Positions 16,888 through 25,491 of a stretch of DNA of 64,000 bases are shown in pieces. Within the stretch, counting starts at the first letter, position 1. The number at the start of each line of letters is the position of its first letter. The stretch covers positions 3,140 through 67,139 of the forward strand of contig JAZNJA010000090.1 in NCBI GenBank assembly GCA_045577755.1, written 5' to 3'. Below the pieces are notes generated by a model. The model ran no database searches and was not told the origin of the DNA. It saw only the letters and a program-made list of their open reading frames with translations. The position numbers and the translations under genes were made by a program. Source of the stretch: CAMEON01 sp045577755 (GTDB taxonomy: Bacteria > Bacillota > Clostridia > Oscillospirales > CAG-272).

Positions 16888-18510
16888 ATGACCGACAACC
16901 GCCGCCTCGCCGAGACCTACGGCCAGGAATACATGGGCAAGATCTTTTACTACTGCCTCCGCAAAACGGGGGATTCCCATGAGGCCGAGGAGCTGGCGTC
17001 CGACATTACGCTTCAGATCCTGACCGCCCTTCACGAGGGCGTGGAGATCCTGAGCTTCCCCGCCTGGGTATGGCAGATCGCGCGCAACCGCTATGCCCTG
17101 TGGGCCAAGACCAACCGCCGCCGCGGGGAAAACGAGTCCTTCATTGACCCCGACGATCCCGAGACCGAAAACATCCTCACCGCGGGGGGCTATAACACCA
17201 CCCCATCCGTGGCTGAGGCATACGCCCGCGACGAGGAGATGGCCGTCCTGCGCCGTGAGCTGGCCTTTCTGGGTCGTGACTATCGTGAGATCGTGGTATC
17301 CTACTATATCGAGGACAGATCGGTGGGGGATATCGCCCGCGCCCTGGGTCAACCCGAGGGCACGGTGAAATCCCGTCTGTTCCGCTCCCGTAATCTTCTC
17401 AAGGAGGGAATGAAAATGGCAAGAGAATTTGGACCCAAGAGTTATAAGCCCGAGGAGGTGCGCTTCGTATCCAGCGGAGGCCAGATCAGCGGTCTGCCCT
17501 GGTCGGCTGTTCAGCGTATGCTCCCCAAGAATATCCTGCTGGAAGCAGGCAACAACCCGTCTACCGCAGAGGAGCTTTCGGTGGCCGTAGGCGTGGCGAT
17601 GCCCTACATGGAGGAGGAGATCGCCGCCCTTGTGGACGCGGGGCTTCTCAAGGAGGTGGGCAACCGCTACGTCACCAACTTCTTCATCGAGAGCCGCGAC
17701 TTGCAGGTAGCCATCCGCAACGAGCTACTGCTCATGACCCGTGACTGGGCGGAGCGGTACAATGCCCTGATGGACAAAGCCATCCCCATCTACCGCAAGG
17801 GATGCTTCATCCCCGAGGCCATGACCGACAGGGACTTGAAGTGGCACCTGGCCCTGGAGCTGCTGGATCAGCTGGTCCATAACTGTAAGGGCCACACCCA
17901 CGATTTCCCCGTGAAGCACAAGCACCCCGAAGACAGCTGGGGCTTCATCGGCTACGAGGGAGAGGGCATCGAGGAAGAGTGGTTCGTGGGACAGACCGGC
18001 TCCATGATGGAGACCGGCACCCAGTTCTGGAGCTACCAGATCGGCAAGTGGGATATGTGGAACCGCGCCGCCACTTGGAACTCCCCCGCCATCAAGCTCA
18101 TCGGCGACATGATCCGCGAGGGCAGACGGGCGGACACCCTGACCCCCACCGAGCAGGAGATCTTCGACCGCCGCAACCCCTACACCTTCTCCATCAGCGA
18201 GGAAGGCCGTGTGATCCCCAACATCATCACCTTCCGCGGCGAGGAAAAGGAGGCCATCCGCCGAGAGATCGCCGCCCTGCCCGAGTATGCTTCCCTCCAG
18301 GAGGCCGTCCAAGCCGTCTTTGACCGCGTGGTGGCTATGCTCCGCCGCGAGGGCCACGCCGTTCTGGAGGATCAGCTCCCCTACTGCGCCTCCTCCACCA
18401 TGTGGAAGATCCGCGGTATCCTGCTGGATTCCATGGTGGACAAGGGTATTCTCGAGATCCCCGCCGAGCCCGCCATCAGTACGGTGGCCATGGCGCTGAC
18501 CGTCCGGTAA
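16888..18510 (+). CDS. ECF-type sigma factor with a ~365-residue C-terminal extension
   Basis: Residues 5-80 form sigma region 2 (AETYGQEYMGKIFYYCLRKT, EAEELASDITLQILTALHEG, FPAWVWQIARNRYALWAKTN). Residues 117-174 form region 4 (ELAFLGRDYREIVVSYYIED, DIARALGQPEGTVKSRLFRS). The chain then continues to 540 residues, about twice to three times the usual ECF length. The first part of the extension looks like a winged-helix module (NPSTAEELSVAVGVAMPYME followed by IAALVDAGLLKEVGNRY), and the rest has no family I recognise. ECF groups with C-terminal regulatory domains are known; this one may sense a signal directly because no anti-sigma gene is adjacent. AAGGAG at 16874-16879 supports the ATG at 16888 over an upstream GTG. 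Confidence 0.8.
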   Translation: MTDNRRLAETYGQEYMGKIFYYCLRKTGDSHEAEELASDITLQILTALHEGVEILSFPAWVWQIARNRYALWAKTNRRRGENESFIDPDDPETENILTAGGYNTTPSVAEAYARDEEMAVLRRELAFLGRDYREIVVSYYIEDRSVGDIARALGQPEGTVKSRLFRSRNLLKEGMKMAREFGPKSYKPEEVRFVSSGGQISGLPWSAVQRMLPKNILLEAGNNPSTAEELSVAVGVAMPYMEEEIAALVDAGLLKEVGNRYVTNFFIESRDLQVAIRNELLLMTRDWAERYNALMDKAIPIYRKGCFIPEAMTDRDLKWHLALELLDQLVHNCKGHTHDFPVKHKHPEDSWGFIGYEGEGIEEEWFVGQTGSMMETGTQFWSYQIGKWDMWNRAATWNSPAIKLIGDMIREGRRADTLTPTEQEIFDRRNPYTFSISEEGRVIPNIITFRGEEKEAIRREIAALPEYASLQEAVQAVFDRVVAMLRREGHAVLEDQLPYCASSTMWKIRGILLDSMVDKGILEIPAEPAISTVAMALTVR

Positions 18511-18522
18511 AGGAGGACAAAT

Positions 18523-18798
18523 ATGGAAGAGACCAAGCTGACCGCCCAAGAGATCTTCACCCAGATCGCCGTCCTGCAAAAGCACCTGACCGAGGAGGAC
18601 GGAAGCTCCCTCCGTCACCTGACCAACGCCCTCGCCATGCTGGACGGGGAGGAGGACGAGAAAGACCGAAGCGAGTCCCGTAAAGCGCAGGTAGAGGCCG
18701 TGTGCGATGTCTTCAAGACCCGCGAGCTGAACTTCATGGAGATGCTGGAGCTGTATAAGAGGATGTACGACGATCTGTCCAAGGATGAGGATAACTGA
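18523..18798 (+). CDS. Small helical, charged protein co-transcribed with the extended sigma factor
   Basis: A 91-residue hypothetical protein, 12 bp after the sigma gene and preceded by AAAGGAGG. It is rich in Glu, Asp, Lys and Leu, with a predicted helix-rich pattern (ELNFMEMLELYKRMYDDL near the C-terminus), no Cys pair, no signal peptide and no membrane segment. It could be a partner or modulator of the sigma factor; that is only suggested by the shared transcript. Confidence 0.65.
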   Translation: MEETKLTAQEIFTQIAVLQKHLTEEDGSSLRHLTNALAMLDGEEDEKDRSESRKAQVEAVCDVFKTRELNFMEMLELYKRMYDDLSKDEDN

Positions 18799-18815
18799 CC
18801 CATTCCCATAGCAAA

Positions 18816-18848
18816 ACCCACCCGCCATGCAGACGGGTGGGTCATTTT
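18816..18848. terminator. Terminator between convergent genes
   Basis: A 9-bp perfect stem ACCCACCCG / CGGGTGGGT (18816-18824, 18834-18842) is followed by CATTTTC on the plus strand and preceded by AAAA, so it can act from both sides. It separates the sigma operon from the convergent acyltransferase gene. Confidence 0.75.
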
Positions 18849-19888
18849 CATGCCATTTTCTTCTTTTCGCGGATATACCTGACCCCCATCTGCCCGAGGT
18901 ACACCGTCTCGTAAATGACAAAGGAAATCAAAAACACCGCCAGCGATTGTAGGTAGAGATTCTCCATCTCCACGAACCGCGAAAGCGTCACCGCTACCGC
19001 CATGTGGAGTATGTAGACGTAGAAGGGCGCGGATTTGCCGATCCACTTGTAGTAGAAGCCGCACTCGGCGCGGCGGATGCAGAGGAAGAATTGGAGCAGG
19101 CACACGGCGGCAAGGACACCGCTGACGTACATCTCGATCTTGCAGTTGGGGGTGCGCCACAGGGAGTCCTCCACCATCTGCAAGGCGAAAAATCCCACGC
19201 CCAGCACGCCGTAGATGATCTGTGCCAAACGGCTACGGGGCCACTTGATCCCCGCCAGCAGATACCCCAGACCGAAGCAGGGCAGGCCGAAGAACCAGGC
19301 GTTGCGCATGTACCGCATCTGCACCGAGGTCTCGGGCTGGAAGAAGTAGACCCCCGCCGTAAAGAAGAAGTAGCAGACGAAGCACACGGGAACCATCCAC
19401 TTGTACCACCACAGCTTCCCGCTCTTCGCCAGCAGGTAGTGAACCAGGGACACGGTGAACAGGGCGATGAGGAACCACATCTGCGCGCCCACGGTGTAGT
19501 AGGGAATGGGGGCGTTCTCAAAGAAGAAGCGGAACCAGAACAGGGAGGGGTCGTCGTAGAACAGGGTGGTCAGCAGCCAGCCCACGCTGGTGCCGTCTAC
19601 AAGGTAGGCGATGACCTCATACACCGAATGGATGGCGATGCCCACCGCCATGTAGGTGGCGCACCGACGGATGAAGCCGGGGGCGCGGCCCTTGGCCTTG
19701 TCGGGATCGGGGGTGTAGAGGAAATACCCGCTGATCAGAAAGAACATGGGCACCGACAGGCGGTACAGGGGGTAGATGGGGTAGTCCATCTGCACCAGAT
19801 GGATGCAGATAACCATGTAGCAGAGGAAGAATTTGAAGAGATCGAGGTATACGTTGCGCCCCGAGGGCTTGGCTTGAGCGACGGTCAT
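18848..19888 (-). CDS. Acyltransferase-3 family integral membrane protein
   Basis: The 346-residue protein has about ten hydrophobic segments and the acyltransferase-3 (OafA/NodX-like) opening: NVYLDLFKFFLCYMVICIHL followed by a YPLYRLSVPMFFLISGYFLY block. Such proteins O-acetylate surface polysaccharides, peptidoglycan or small molecules using a membrane-embedded His. I place the start at 19888 because AAGGAGG on the minus strand is suitably spaced from it; a longer open frame reaches 19930. No glycan cluster adjoins, so the substrate is unknown. Confidence 0.85.
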   Translation of the reverse strand: MTVAQAKPSGRNVYLDLFKFFLCYMVICIHLVQMDYPIYPLYRLSVPMFFLISGYFLYTPDPDKAKGRAPGFIRRCATYMAVGIAIHSVYEVIAYLVDGTSVGWLLTTLFYDDPSLFWFRFFFENAPIPYYTVGAQMWFLIALFTVSLVHYLLAKSGKLWWYKWMVPVCFVCYFFFTAGVYFFQPETSVQMRYMRNAWFFGLPCFGLGYLLAGIKWPRSRLAQIIYGVLGVGFFALQMVEDSLWRTPNCKIEMYVSGVLAAVCLLQFFLCIRRAECGFYYKWIGKSAPFYVYILHMAVAVTLSRFVEMENLYLQSLAVFLISFVIYETVYLGQMGVRYIREKKKMA

Positions 19889-20018
19889 GTCGTCGTTCCT
19901 CCTTGTGCAAATATCCGCCGCTCGGATCACGCGGGTGGGGGGCGATTCGGGCGGCGGTATGGATCTGCTATGGAATTGCGGGGGGATCTGCGGGGATGCG
20001 CGTGGATGTGCGGTGGAT

Positions 20019-20891
20019 TCAGCGGATGGAAAACACCTTTTCGGCGTTCTCCGAAAGAATCATGCGGTTTTCTGCGTCGGTCAGCCCCATCTCAAAGAAG
20101 ACGGCCAGATCGTCGGCCTGGGACCACATGGGGTAGTCGGTGCCGAACAGCACCTTCTCCGCGCCCCATCGGCGGATGAGAGCGGCGGTATGGGCAGGGG
20201 TCAGGGAGGTGACGTGAGGCTCAATGCCGTAGTCCTTCACCGCCGTGGCCATGCTGGAGGAGGTGTCCACATAGAGGTTTTTGAAGTCGGAGAGCCTGTC
20301 GCAAGCGTAGTCCCAGTTGGCCCAGCCTCCCATGTGGGCGCCCACCACCGTAAGGGTGGGGAAGTCGGTCAGTACGCGGTAGAGGCGGTCGGGATGGGAG
20401 TAGTCGAAGCGGGGATCCCCCATGTGCATGAGGATGGGGAGGCCATGCTCCGCGCAGAGCGTATAAATGAGGTAGGCGCGCTCATCGTCGATATGGAACT
20501 TCTGCATATCGGGATGGAGCTTGACCCCGTGGAGGCCGTGGGAGACAATATCCTCCACCGCCCCCTTCAAGTCGGGATGATCGGGGTGGAGAGTCCCCAG
20601 CCCCGTCAGCTTGCCGCTGTTTCCTTGGCTCTCGGCCTCGGATATGTCCGCGGCAATAGCTGCAGCGATGAAGCGGTTGATGGACTCCACGTGATGGGGG
20701 GTGGAGGCCACCGACTGGATCACGTAGCCGTCAACTCCTGCCGCTCCGCCAACCATCAGCAGGTCGGGTACGGTTCCCTGCCCGTGGGCGTGGGTATTGT
20801 AGAAATGATCGGTAGACTCCACCGCACGGGCCGCGATCTTCTCGGGGTACACGTGGCAATGGGAGTCGATAACGGAATATTGACGTATCAT
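20019..20891 (-). CDS. Amidohydrolase family (COG2159-like) TIM-barrel metal-dependent hydrolase
   Basis: The 290-residue protein begins with SVIDSHCHVYPEKIA (the HxH metal site). It continues with HGLHGVKLHPDMQKFHIDDE, LPILMHMGDPRFDYSHPDRL, VVGAHMGGWANWDYA and a terminal KVLFGTDYPMW with the catalytic Asp. This is the amidohydrolase-2 / ACMSD-related family, which includes decarboxylases and hydrolases; the substrate cannot be told. It is about 130 bp upstream of the acyltransferase gene and on the same strand. Confidence 0.85.
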   Translation of the reverse strand: MIRQYSVIDSHCHVYPEKIAARAVESTDHFYNTHAHGQGTVPDLLMVGGAAGVDGYVIQSVASTPHHVESINRFIAAAIAADISEAESQGNSGKLTGLGTLHPDHPDLKGAVEDIVSHGLHGVKLHPDMQKFHIDDERAYLIYTLCAEHGLPILMHMGDPRFDYSHPDRLYRVLTDFPTLTVVGAHMGGWANWDYACDRLSDFKNLYVDTSSSMATAVKDYGIEPHVTSLTPAHTAALIRRWGAEKVLFGTDYPMWSQADDLAVFFEMGLTDAENRMILSENAEKVFSIR

Positions 20892-20901
20892 AGTGCTTGG
20901 T

Positions 20902-21012
20902 TAAGATACAAAGATACAAGATACGAGATACAAGATAGAGGCGGTTCTCCGGCCATTTTCTATCTTGTATCTTGTATCTGCCGAGCCCTGCTCGGCGTGT
21001 ATCTTGTATCTC
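20902..21012. repeat. AGATACAA direct and inverted repeat cluster
   Basis: Several copies of AGATACAA occur in direct order between 20903 and 20938, and the complement TTGTATCT recurs between 20960 and 21012. Arms 20925-20938 and 20960-20973 pair over 13 of 14 bases, and a separate GCCGAGC-CCT-GCTCGGC hairpin lies at 20980-20996. It fills the gap between the acyl-CoA ligase fusion and the amidohydrolase gene. It may include a terminator for the former. Confidence 0.6.
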
Positions 21013-21025
21013 TTTTTGTCCTATT

Positions 21026-23542
21026 TTATTTTTTCAGCCCCAGTCTCTCGGCGGCCTCTTCCCTCATCTTGTACTTGAGGATCTTACCCGCGGCGTTCAT
21101 GGGGAACTTCTCCACGAAGTCGATATAGCGGGGCACCTTGTGGCGGGCCATGTGGTCCAGGATGTACTGCTTCATCTCCTCCACGGTCATGGTCTCACCC
21201 TCACGGAGGATGATGCAGGCCATGATCTCCTCGCCGTACTGCTTATCGGGCACGCCGATGACCTGGACGTCCCGCACCTTGGGATGGGTGTAGATGAACT
21301 CCTCGATCTCCTTGGGGTAGATGTTCTCACCGCCACGGATGATCATGTCCTTCAGGCGGCCCGTGATGAGGTAGTTCCCGTCGGGACGGCGGCAGGCCAG
21401 GTCACCCGTGTGGAGCCAGCCGTCGTCGTCGATGGTCTCGGCGGTGGCGGCGGGCATCTTGTAGTAGCCCTTCATGATGTTGTAGCCGCGGGCCACGAAC
21501 TCACCGTTGACCCCGTCGGGGCAGTCCAGACCCGTCTCGGGGTCGATGATCTTGCACTCCACGTTGGCAAAGGCGGAGCCCACGGTCTCGGTGCGGACCT
21601 CCAGGCTGTCGTAGTAGCTGGACATGGTACAGCCGGGGGCGGCCTCGGTCTGACCGTAGACCGACACGATCTCCCGCATATTCATGACCTCGGGCTGTGC
21701 GGCCTTCTTCATCAGATCCGCGGGGCAGTTGGCGCCCGCCATGATGCCGATTCTCATGTAGGAGAAGTCGGTCTTGGCAAAGTCCTCGTGCTGCATCATA
21801 GCGATGAACATGGTGGGCACGCCGTTGAAGGCGGTGATGTGCTCGTTGTGGACGCAGGCCAGAGCGGGCTTGGGGGAGAAGTAGGGCAGGGGGTACATGG
21901 TGGTACCGTGGGTCATGGAGGCGGTCATGGACAGCACCATGCCGAAGCAATGGAACATGGGGACTTGGATCATCATGCGATCGGCGGTGGACAGCTCCAT
22001 GTGGTCGCCGATGTACTTACCGTTGTTGACCACGTTGTAGTGGGTCAGCATGACGCCCTTGGGGAAGCCCGTGGTGCCCGAGGTGTACTGCATATTGCAG
22101 ACGTCGTCCTTGTGAACGGCGGCGGCCATGCGGTGGACCTCCTCCACAGGGACCTGGACTGAACGAGCCACAGCCTCGTGCCACTCCATACAGCCCTTCT
22201 GGCGGTAGCCTACGGTGATGACGTTGCGCAAGAAGGGCAGACGGCGGGCGTGGAGGGGGGTGCCGGGGCGGAGGGTCTCCAGCTCGGGGCAAAGCTCGGC
22301 CACGATCTTACCGTAATGGCAGTCCTTGGCTCCCTCGGTCATGATGAGGGTATGGGTATCCGACTGGCGGAGCAGGTACTCCACCTCGTGGATCTTGTAG
22401 GCGGTATTGACGGTGACCAGCACCGCGCCCAGCTTGACGGTAGCCCAGAAGGCGATGTACCACTGGGGGACGTTGGAGGCCCAGACCGCCACGTGGGTAC
22501 CGGCCTTCACACCCATGGAGATCAGGGCGCGGGCGAAGGTGTCCACGTCGTCGCGGAACTCGGAATAGGTGCGGGTGTAGTCCAGGGTGGTATACTTGAA
22601 GGCGTACTGATCGGGGAACTCCTCCACCATGCGGTCCAGCACCTGGGAGAAGGTGAGATCAATGAGCTGATCCTTTTCCCAGACGTACTCGCCCGTGTGA
22701 GCGCGGTTGAAGTAGAGGGTGCGGCGCTTCTTGGAGGGATCGTCAAACTGCTTCATGAAGCTGCCGAACTGGGAGAGGATGATCTCCATATCATCCAGCT
22801 CCTCGCACCACCGGGGATCCCAGACCAGGGAGATGTAGCCGTCGTAGTTCACCGAGCGCAGAGCCAGCATGATCTCGGAGATGGGCAATTCACCCTCGCC
22901 CGCCAGGCAGAACTCCAGGCCGTCCTCGGTTCTGCGGGTGTCGCAGAAGTGGACGTGACGGACGTAGGCACCCAGATTCTTGATGATCTCCTCGGGAGTC
23001 TCACCGCCACCGAAGTTGGCGGCGGACAGCTGCCACAGAGCGCCGAAGCTGTCGCTGGCAAAGCGGTCCAAGAGGTCGCGGAGGGCCACCGACTTGCAGA
23101 ACAGACCCGAGGTCTCCATGAGGAGACACACCCCGCCTGCCTCGGCCTCGGGGAGGACACGGGCAATCAGAGCGGCCACGTTCTCGATGGCGGCCTCCAC
23201 CTCTCCCTCGGGAGCGGCGGCGGTGCGGAGACGGATATTGGGGATATGGAGGCTCTCCGCCACGTCCATGCAATGGAGGATCTCGGCCTCGGCCTCGGCA
23301 GCGGTGGCAGCGTCCGAGGGATCAATGAGGCAGTCAATACAGGGGACGGTCAGCTTCTTCTCATAGAGACGGCGGAGGGTAGCGGCGGCGGCATAGTCGT
23401 AAAACGCGCCGTCACGGCTGACGAACATGGGGCCGTGGATGTTGTGGATCTCCACGCCGGCATAGCCCAGAGAGGAGGCCATGTCGCAGAACTCGTCGAA
23501 GGTATGATTATGCCACCCTTTGGTGGAAAAAGAGAGTTTCAT
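21026..23542 (-). CDS. Fusion protein: sugar-phosphate isomerase/epimerase-like TIM barrel + acyl-CoA synthetase
   Basis: Residues 1-265 form an AP-endonuclease-2 / xylose-isomerase-like barrel (LSFSTKGWHNHTFDEFCDMA, LGYAGVEIHNIHG, VCLLMETSG, YVRHVHFCDTRR). Residues 290-838 form a complete ANL-superfamily ligase: the P-loop YTSGTTGFPKGVMLTHYN near residue 490, MREIVSVYGQTEAAPG, GWLHTGDLACRRPDGNYLI, GRLKDMIIRGGENIYPKEIE near 730, and the catalytic Lys in AAGKILKYKM. The ligase half resembles long/medium-chain fatty acyl-CoA synthetases. The gene is 25 bp downstream of the T-box-controlled LeuA-like gene and so is in the same transcript. There is no sign of a stop or frameshift between the halves, so the fusion seems genuine. 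Confidence 0.85.
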   Translation of the reverse strand: MKLSFSTKGWHNHTFDEFCDMASSLGYAGVEIHNIHGPMFVSRDGAFYDYAAAATLRRLYEKKLTVPCIDCLIDPSDAATAAEAEAEILHCMDVAESLHIPNIRLRTAAAPEGEVEAAIENVAALIARVLPEAEAGGVCLLMETSGLFCKSVALRDLLDRFASDSFGALWQLSAANFGGGETPEEIIKNLGAYVRHVHFCDTRRTEDGLEFCLAGEGELPISEIMLALRSVNYDGYISLVWDPRWCEELDDMEIILSQFGSFMKQFDDPSKKRRTLYFNRAHTGEYVWEKDQLIDLTFSQVLDRMVEEFPDQYAFKYTTLDYTRTYSEFRDDVDTFARALISMGVKAGTHVAVWASNVPQWYIAFWATVKLGAVLVTVNTAYKIHEVEYLLRQSDTHTLIMTEGAKDCHYGKIVAELCPELETLRPGTPLHARRLPFLRNVITVGYRQKGCMEWHEAVARSVQVPVEEVHRMAAAVHKDDVCNMQYTSGTTGFPKGVMLTHYNVVNNGKYIGDHMELSTADRMMIQVPMFHCFGMVLSMTASMTHGTTMYPLPYFSPKPALACVHNEHITAFNGVPTMFIAMMQHEDFAKTDFSYMRIGIMAGANCPADLMKKAAQPEVMNMREIVSVYGQTEAAPGCTMSSYYDSLEVRTETVGSAFANVECKIIDPETGLDCPDGVNGEFVARGYNIMKGYYKMPAATAETIDDDGWLHTGDLACRRPDGNYLITGRLKDMIIRGGENIYPKEIEEFIYTHPKVRDVQVIGVPDKQYGEEIMACIILREGETMTVEEMKQYILDHMARHKVPRYIDFVEKFPMNAAGKILKYKMREEAAERLGLKK

Positions 23543-23567
23543 GGTAATTTCCTGCTTTCAGAAAGGA

Positions 23568-24950
23568 TCAGACGGACTGCTCGAAGACAATCTTGTTGAC
23601 GGCGCTGAGGTAGGCGCGAATGGAAGCACCGATGATGTCGGTGGAGATACCCGTACCGGCGTAGAGCTTGCCCTCGGCGCGAAGCTTCACCAGAGCCGAG
23701 CCCATGGCCTCCTTGCCCTCGGTGACGGCCTGGATCTGGAAATCGTCCAGCTCAAAGTGACATCCCATGATCTGCTCCAGCGCCTTGATCGCGGCGTCGA
23801 TGGGGCCGTCTCCCATGGAGATGCCCTGGAGCTGCTCTCCCTTCTTGTCCAGCACGATCTGGGCAGAGGCGGCGAGAGCGTTTCCGCCCGAGCTGTTGAC
23901 CATGTAGCTGACCAGCGTGTAGGTGGGAGGCACCTGCATAGCCACGCCCGAGACAATGGCCTCCAGCTCCTTGGCCCCCACGGTCTTCTTGGCGGCCACG
24001 CGGACGAACTCGTTGTACACGGCCTCCACGTCCTCCTCGGACAGGTCGTAGCCCAGCTTGGCCACGGCGGCGGATACGGCATCCTTGTCATCCTGAGCGT
24101 CCAGAGTAAAGCCGCTCTCGGAGGGGGAGGCGATATTGACCGAAGCGGCGCGGTCGATGCCCTTCCCCGCTACCACGCGGGAGATCTGGCGGAGGATGCG
24201 GTGGTACTCGGTGAGCTGGAGCCCTGCGGTGAAGCCGTAGTGGTTGCCGCAGTTGCGGATGATGCCGCAGAAGTCCTCCAGAGACACGCAGGCGCCCTCC
24301 ACGGCGGTCTTGACGGTGTCGGCACCCATGCGGACGGCCAGGATGGCGGCGGCGGCGGCCATGGCGTTCTTGTCATCGCAGGAGACCCCCACGGGGACGG
24401 TCACGGTGTCCATGACCCCCTTCACGAAGGCGGCGAACTCATCGGGCATCTTCTCCCCCGTGCTGTCGCAGACGGTAACGGCGGTAGCCCCCGCCTCCAC
24501 GGCGGCGGTGAGGACGGCGGTCAGGAAGGCGGGCTCGGCGCGGGTGGCATCCACGGCGCAGAACTCCACGTCGGCGCAGACCGCCTTGGCTTTCGCCACG
24601 GTAGCGGAGACCCACTCGATCATCTTGGGAGGCTTCTTATGGGCGCTATACTCCATGCCCACGGGGGACACGGGCACCTCCACGCGGAGGCGGGGGTGCT
24701 TGGCGGCGGAGATCGCCTGTACAGCGTGGTCGAAGCTCTCGGCGGTCATGCCCACGCAGACCGACAAGACACCGGCCCCCGCGAAGGAGGAGGCGGTGCG
24801 GACGAAGAGGATATCGGTCTTGGGGTTATCAATGGCGGGCAGCTCGATGACGTCTACCTTCAGCTTTTCCAGCTGGCGGCAGATCTCGATCTTTTCCTTG
24901 AAGCTGAAGGCGCAGTTTTCACGGCACAGGGTACGGTCGGCGATTCTCAT
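23568..24950 (-). CDS. 2-isopropylmalate-synthase-like protein with altered active site
   Basis: The 460-residue protein has the length and domain order of a short alpha-isopropylmalate/homocitrate synthase: an HMGL-like barrel (about 1-320) and the LeuA C-terminal regulatory domain (about 335-460; PPTYTLVSYMVNSSGGNALA, a GDGPIDAA block and GISTDIIGASIRAYLSAVNK). The catalytic motifs are unusual. The normal DTTLRDGEQ opening reads DRTLCRENCAFS, so the Arg and the metal-ligand Asp are missing. The normal HxHND metal site reads VGVSCDDKNAMA, so both metal-ligand His are absent. It may be a pseudoenzyme or have another chemistry. A T-box leader lies upstream, tying it to amino acid supply. NCBI-style naming would be alpha-isopropylmalate synthase regulatory domain-containing protein. 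Confidence 0.85.
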   Translation of the reverse strand: MRIADRTLCRENCAFSFKEKIEICRQLEKLKVDVIELPAIDNPKTDILFVRTASSFAGAGVLSVCVGMTAESFDHAVQAISAAKHPRLRVEVPVSPVGMEYSAHKKPPKMIEWVSATVAKAKAVCADVEFCAVDATRAEPAFLTAVLTAAVEAGATAVTVCDSTGEKMPDEFAAFVKGVMDTVTVPVGVSCDDKNAMAAAAAILAVRMGADTVKTAVEGACVSLEDFCGIIRNCGNHYGFTAGLQLTEYHRILRQISRVVAGKGIDRAASVNIASPSESGFTLDAQDDKDAVSAAVAKLGYDLSEEDVEAVYNEFVRVAAKKTVGAKELEAIVSGVAMQVPPTYTLVSYMVNSSGGNALAASAQIVLDKKGEQLQGISMGDGPIDAAIKALEQIMGCHFELDDFQIQAVTEGKEAMGSALVKLRAEGKLYAGTGISTDIIGASIRAYLSAVNKIVFEQSV

Positions 24951-25084
24951 GGGAAGTCTCCTTATTCAAATTATATTGGGGCTCTGCCCCAAGCCCCGCA
25001 CGAAACCCTTTTTGAAAAAAGTGTTTCGTGGCTTCCCAAAAACTTTTGGAAAAGGCTCTTGCAGAGTTATGAAACGTATGACCA

Positions 25085-25355
25085 AAACAAAAACCCCGAA
25101 TGTACAAACGTACATCCGAGGACGAAATTCATTCGCGGTACCACCTCGGTTATCTCAAAGCGAGATCACCTTATCGGAGCCCATCAGCTCCTCTGTCTTG
25201 TAACGGGACAAACCGGAGAGACTTACTTCTTTCGGTTGGGTCTCTCTGCTCGGGAATGAGACTTACTTCACCCTCTCTATCGGCTCGCACCAACCGCCGA
25301 CTCTCTGAAAGCAGGACAGGCAAAGAATAATTCCTTCATTGCATTTCTGTGATGT
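25085..25355 (-). ncRNA. T-box riboswitch 1 (upstream of the LeuA-like gene)
   Basis: The minus strand shows the invariant T-box GGTGGTACCGCG (25145-25134). The stem I distal part is AGAGAGTCGGCGGTTGGTG and is followed by CGAGCCGA. A terminator stem CCTCGGATGTA / TACATTCGGGG (25121-25111 and 25104-25094) is followed by TTTTT. Uncharged tRNA would pair with the specifier and the T-box and allow read-through. Candidate specifiers are CUC (Leu), in TCTCATTCCCGAGC, or GUA (Val), in TGAAGTAAG; I cannot decide between them by eye. The region 24951-25491 holds this leader, its promoter and the ilvE terminator. Confidence 0.9.
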
Positions 25356-25360
25356 GGTGT

Positions 25361-25389
25361 ATTATAGCACACTTTTCCCTCTTTGTCAA
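25361..25389 (-). promoter_or_regulatory. Promoter of T-box transcript 1
   Basis: TTGACA (25389-25384) and TATAAT (25366-25361) with a 17-bp spacer on the minus strand, directly ahead of the T-box. Confidence 0.9.
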
Positions 25390-25450
25390 GGGGTTTCGCG
25401 ATATTTTCGGCAACTTTTTATCCAAGTAAAATGTATTTGATGGAGAAAGG

Positions 25451-25476
25451 AAAACCGCGCCACAAGGCGCGGTTTT
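25451..25476 (-). terminator. Terminator after ilvE
   Basis: An 11-bp perfect stem AAAACCGCGCC / GGCGCGGTTTT (25451-25461, 25466-25476) lies just after the ilvE stop at 25492; the minus-strand arm ends in TTTT. Confidence 0.85.
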
Positions 25477-25491
25477 CGCGTAGAAAATTGA

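Noticed and set aside
23520..25259. A 579-residue plus-strand frame covering the LeuA-like gene and T-box 1
   Set aside because: It runs antisense through a well-conserved coding region and through a structured leader; no start context or domain.
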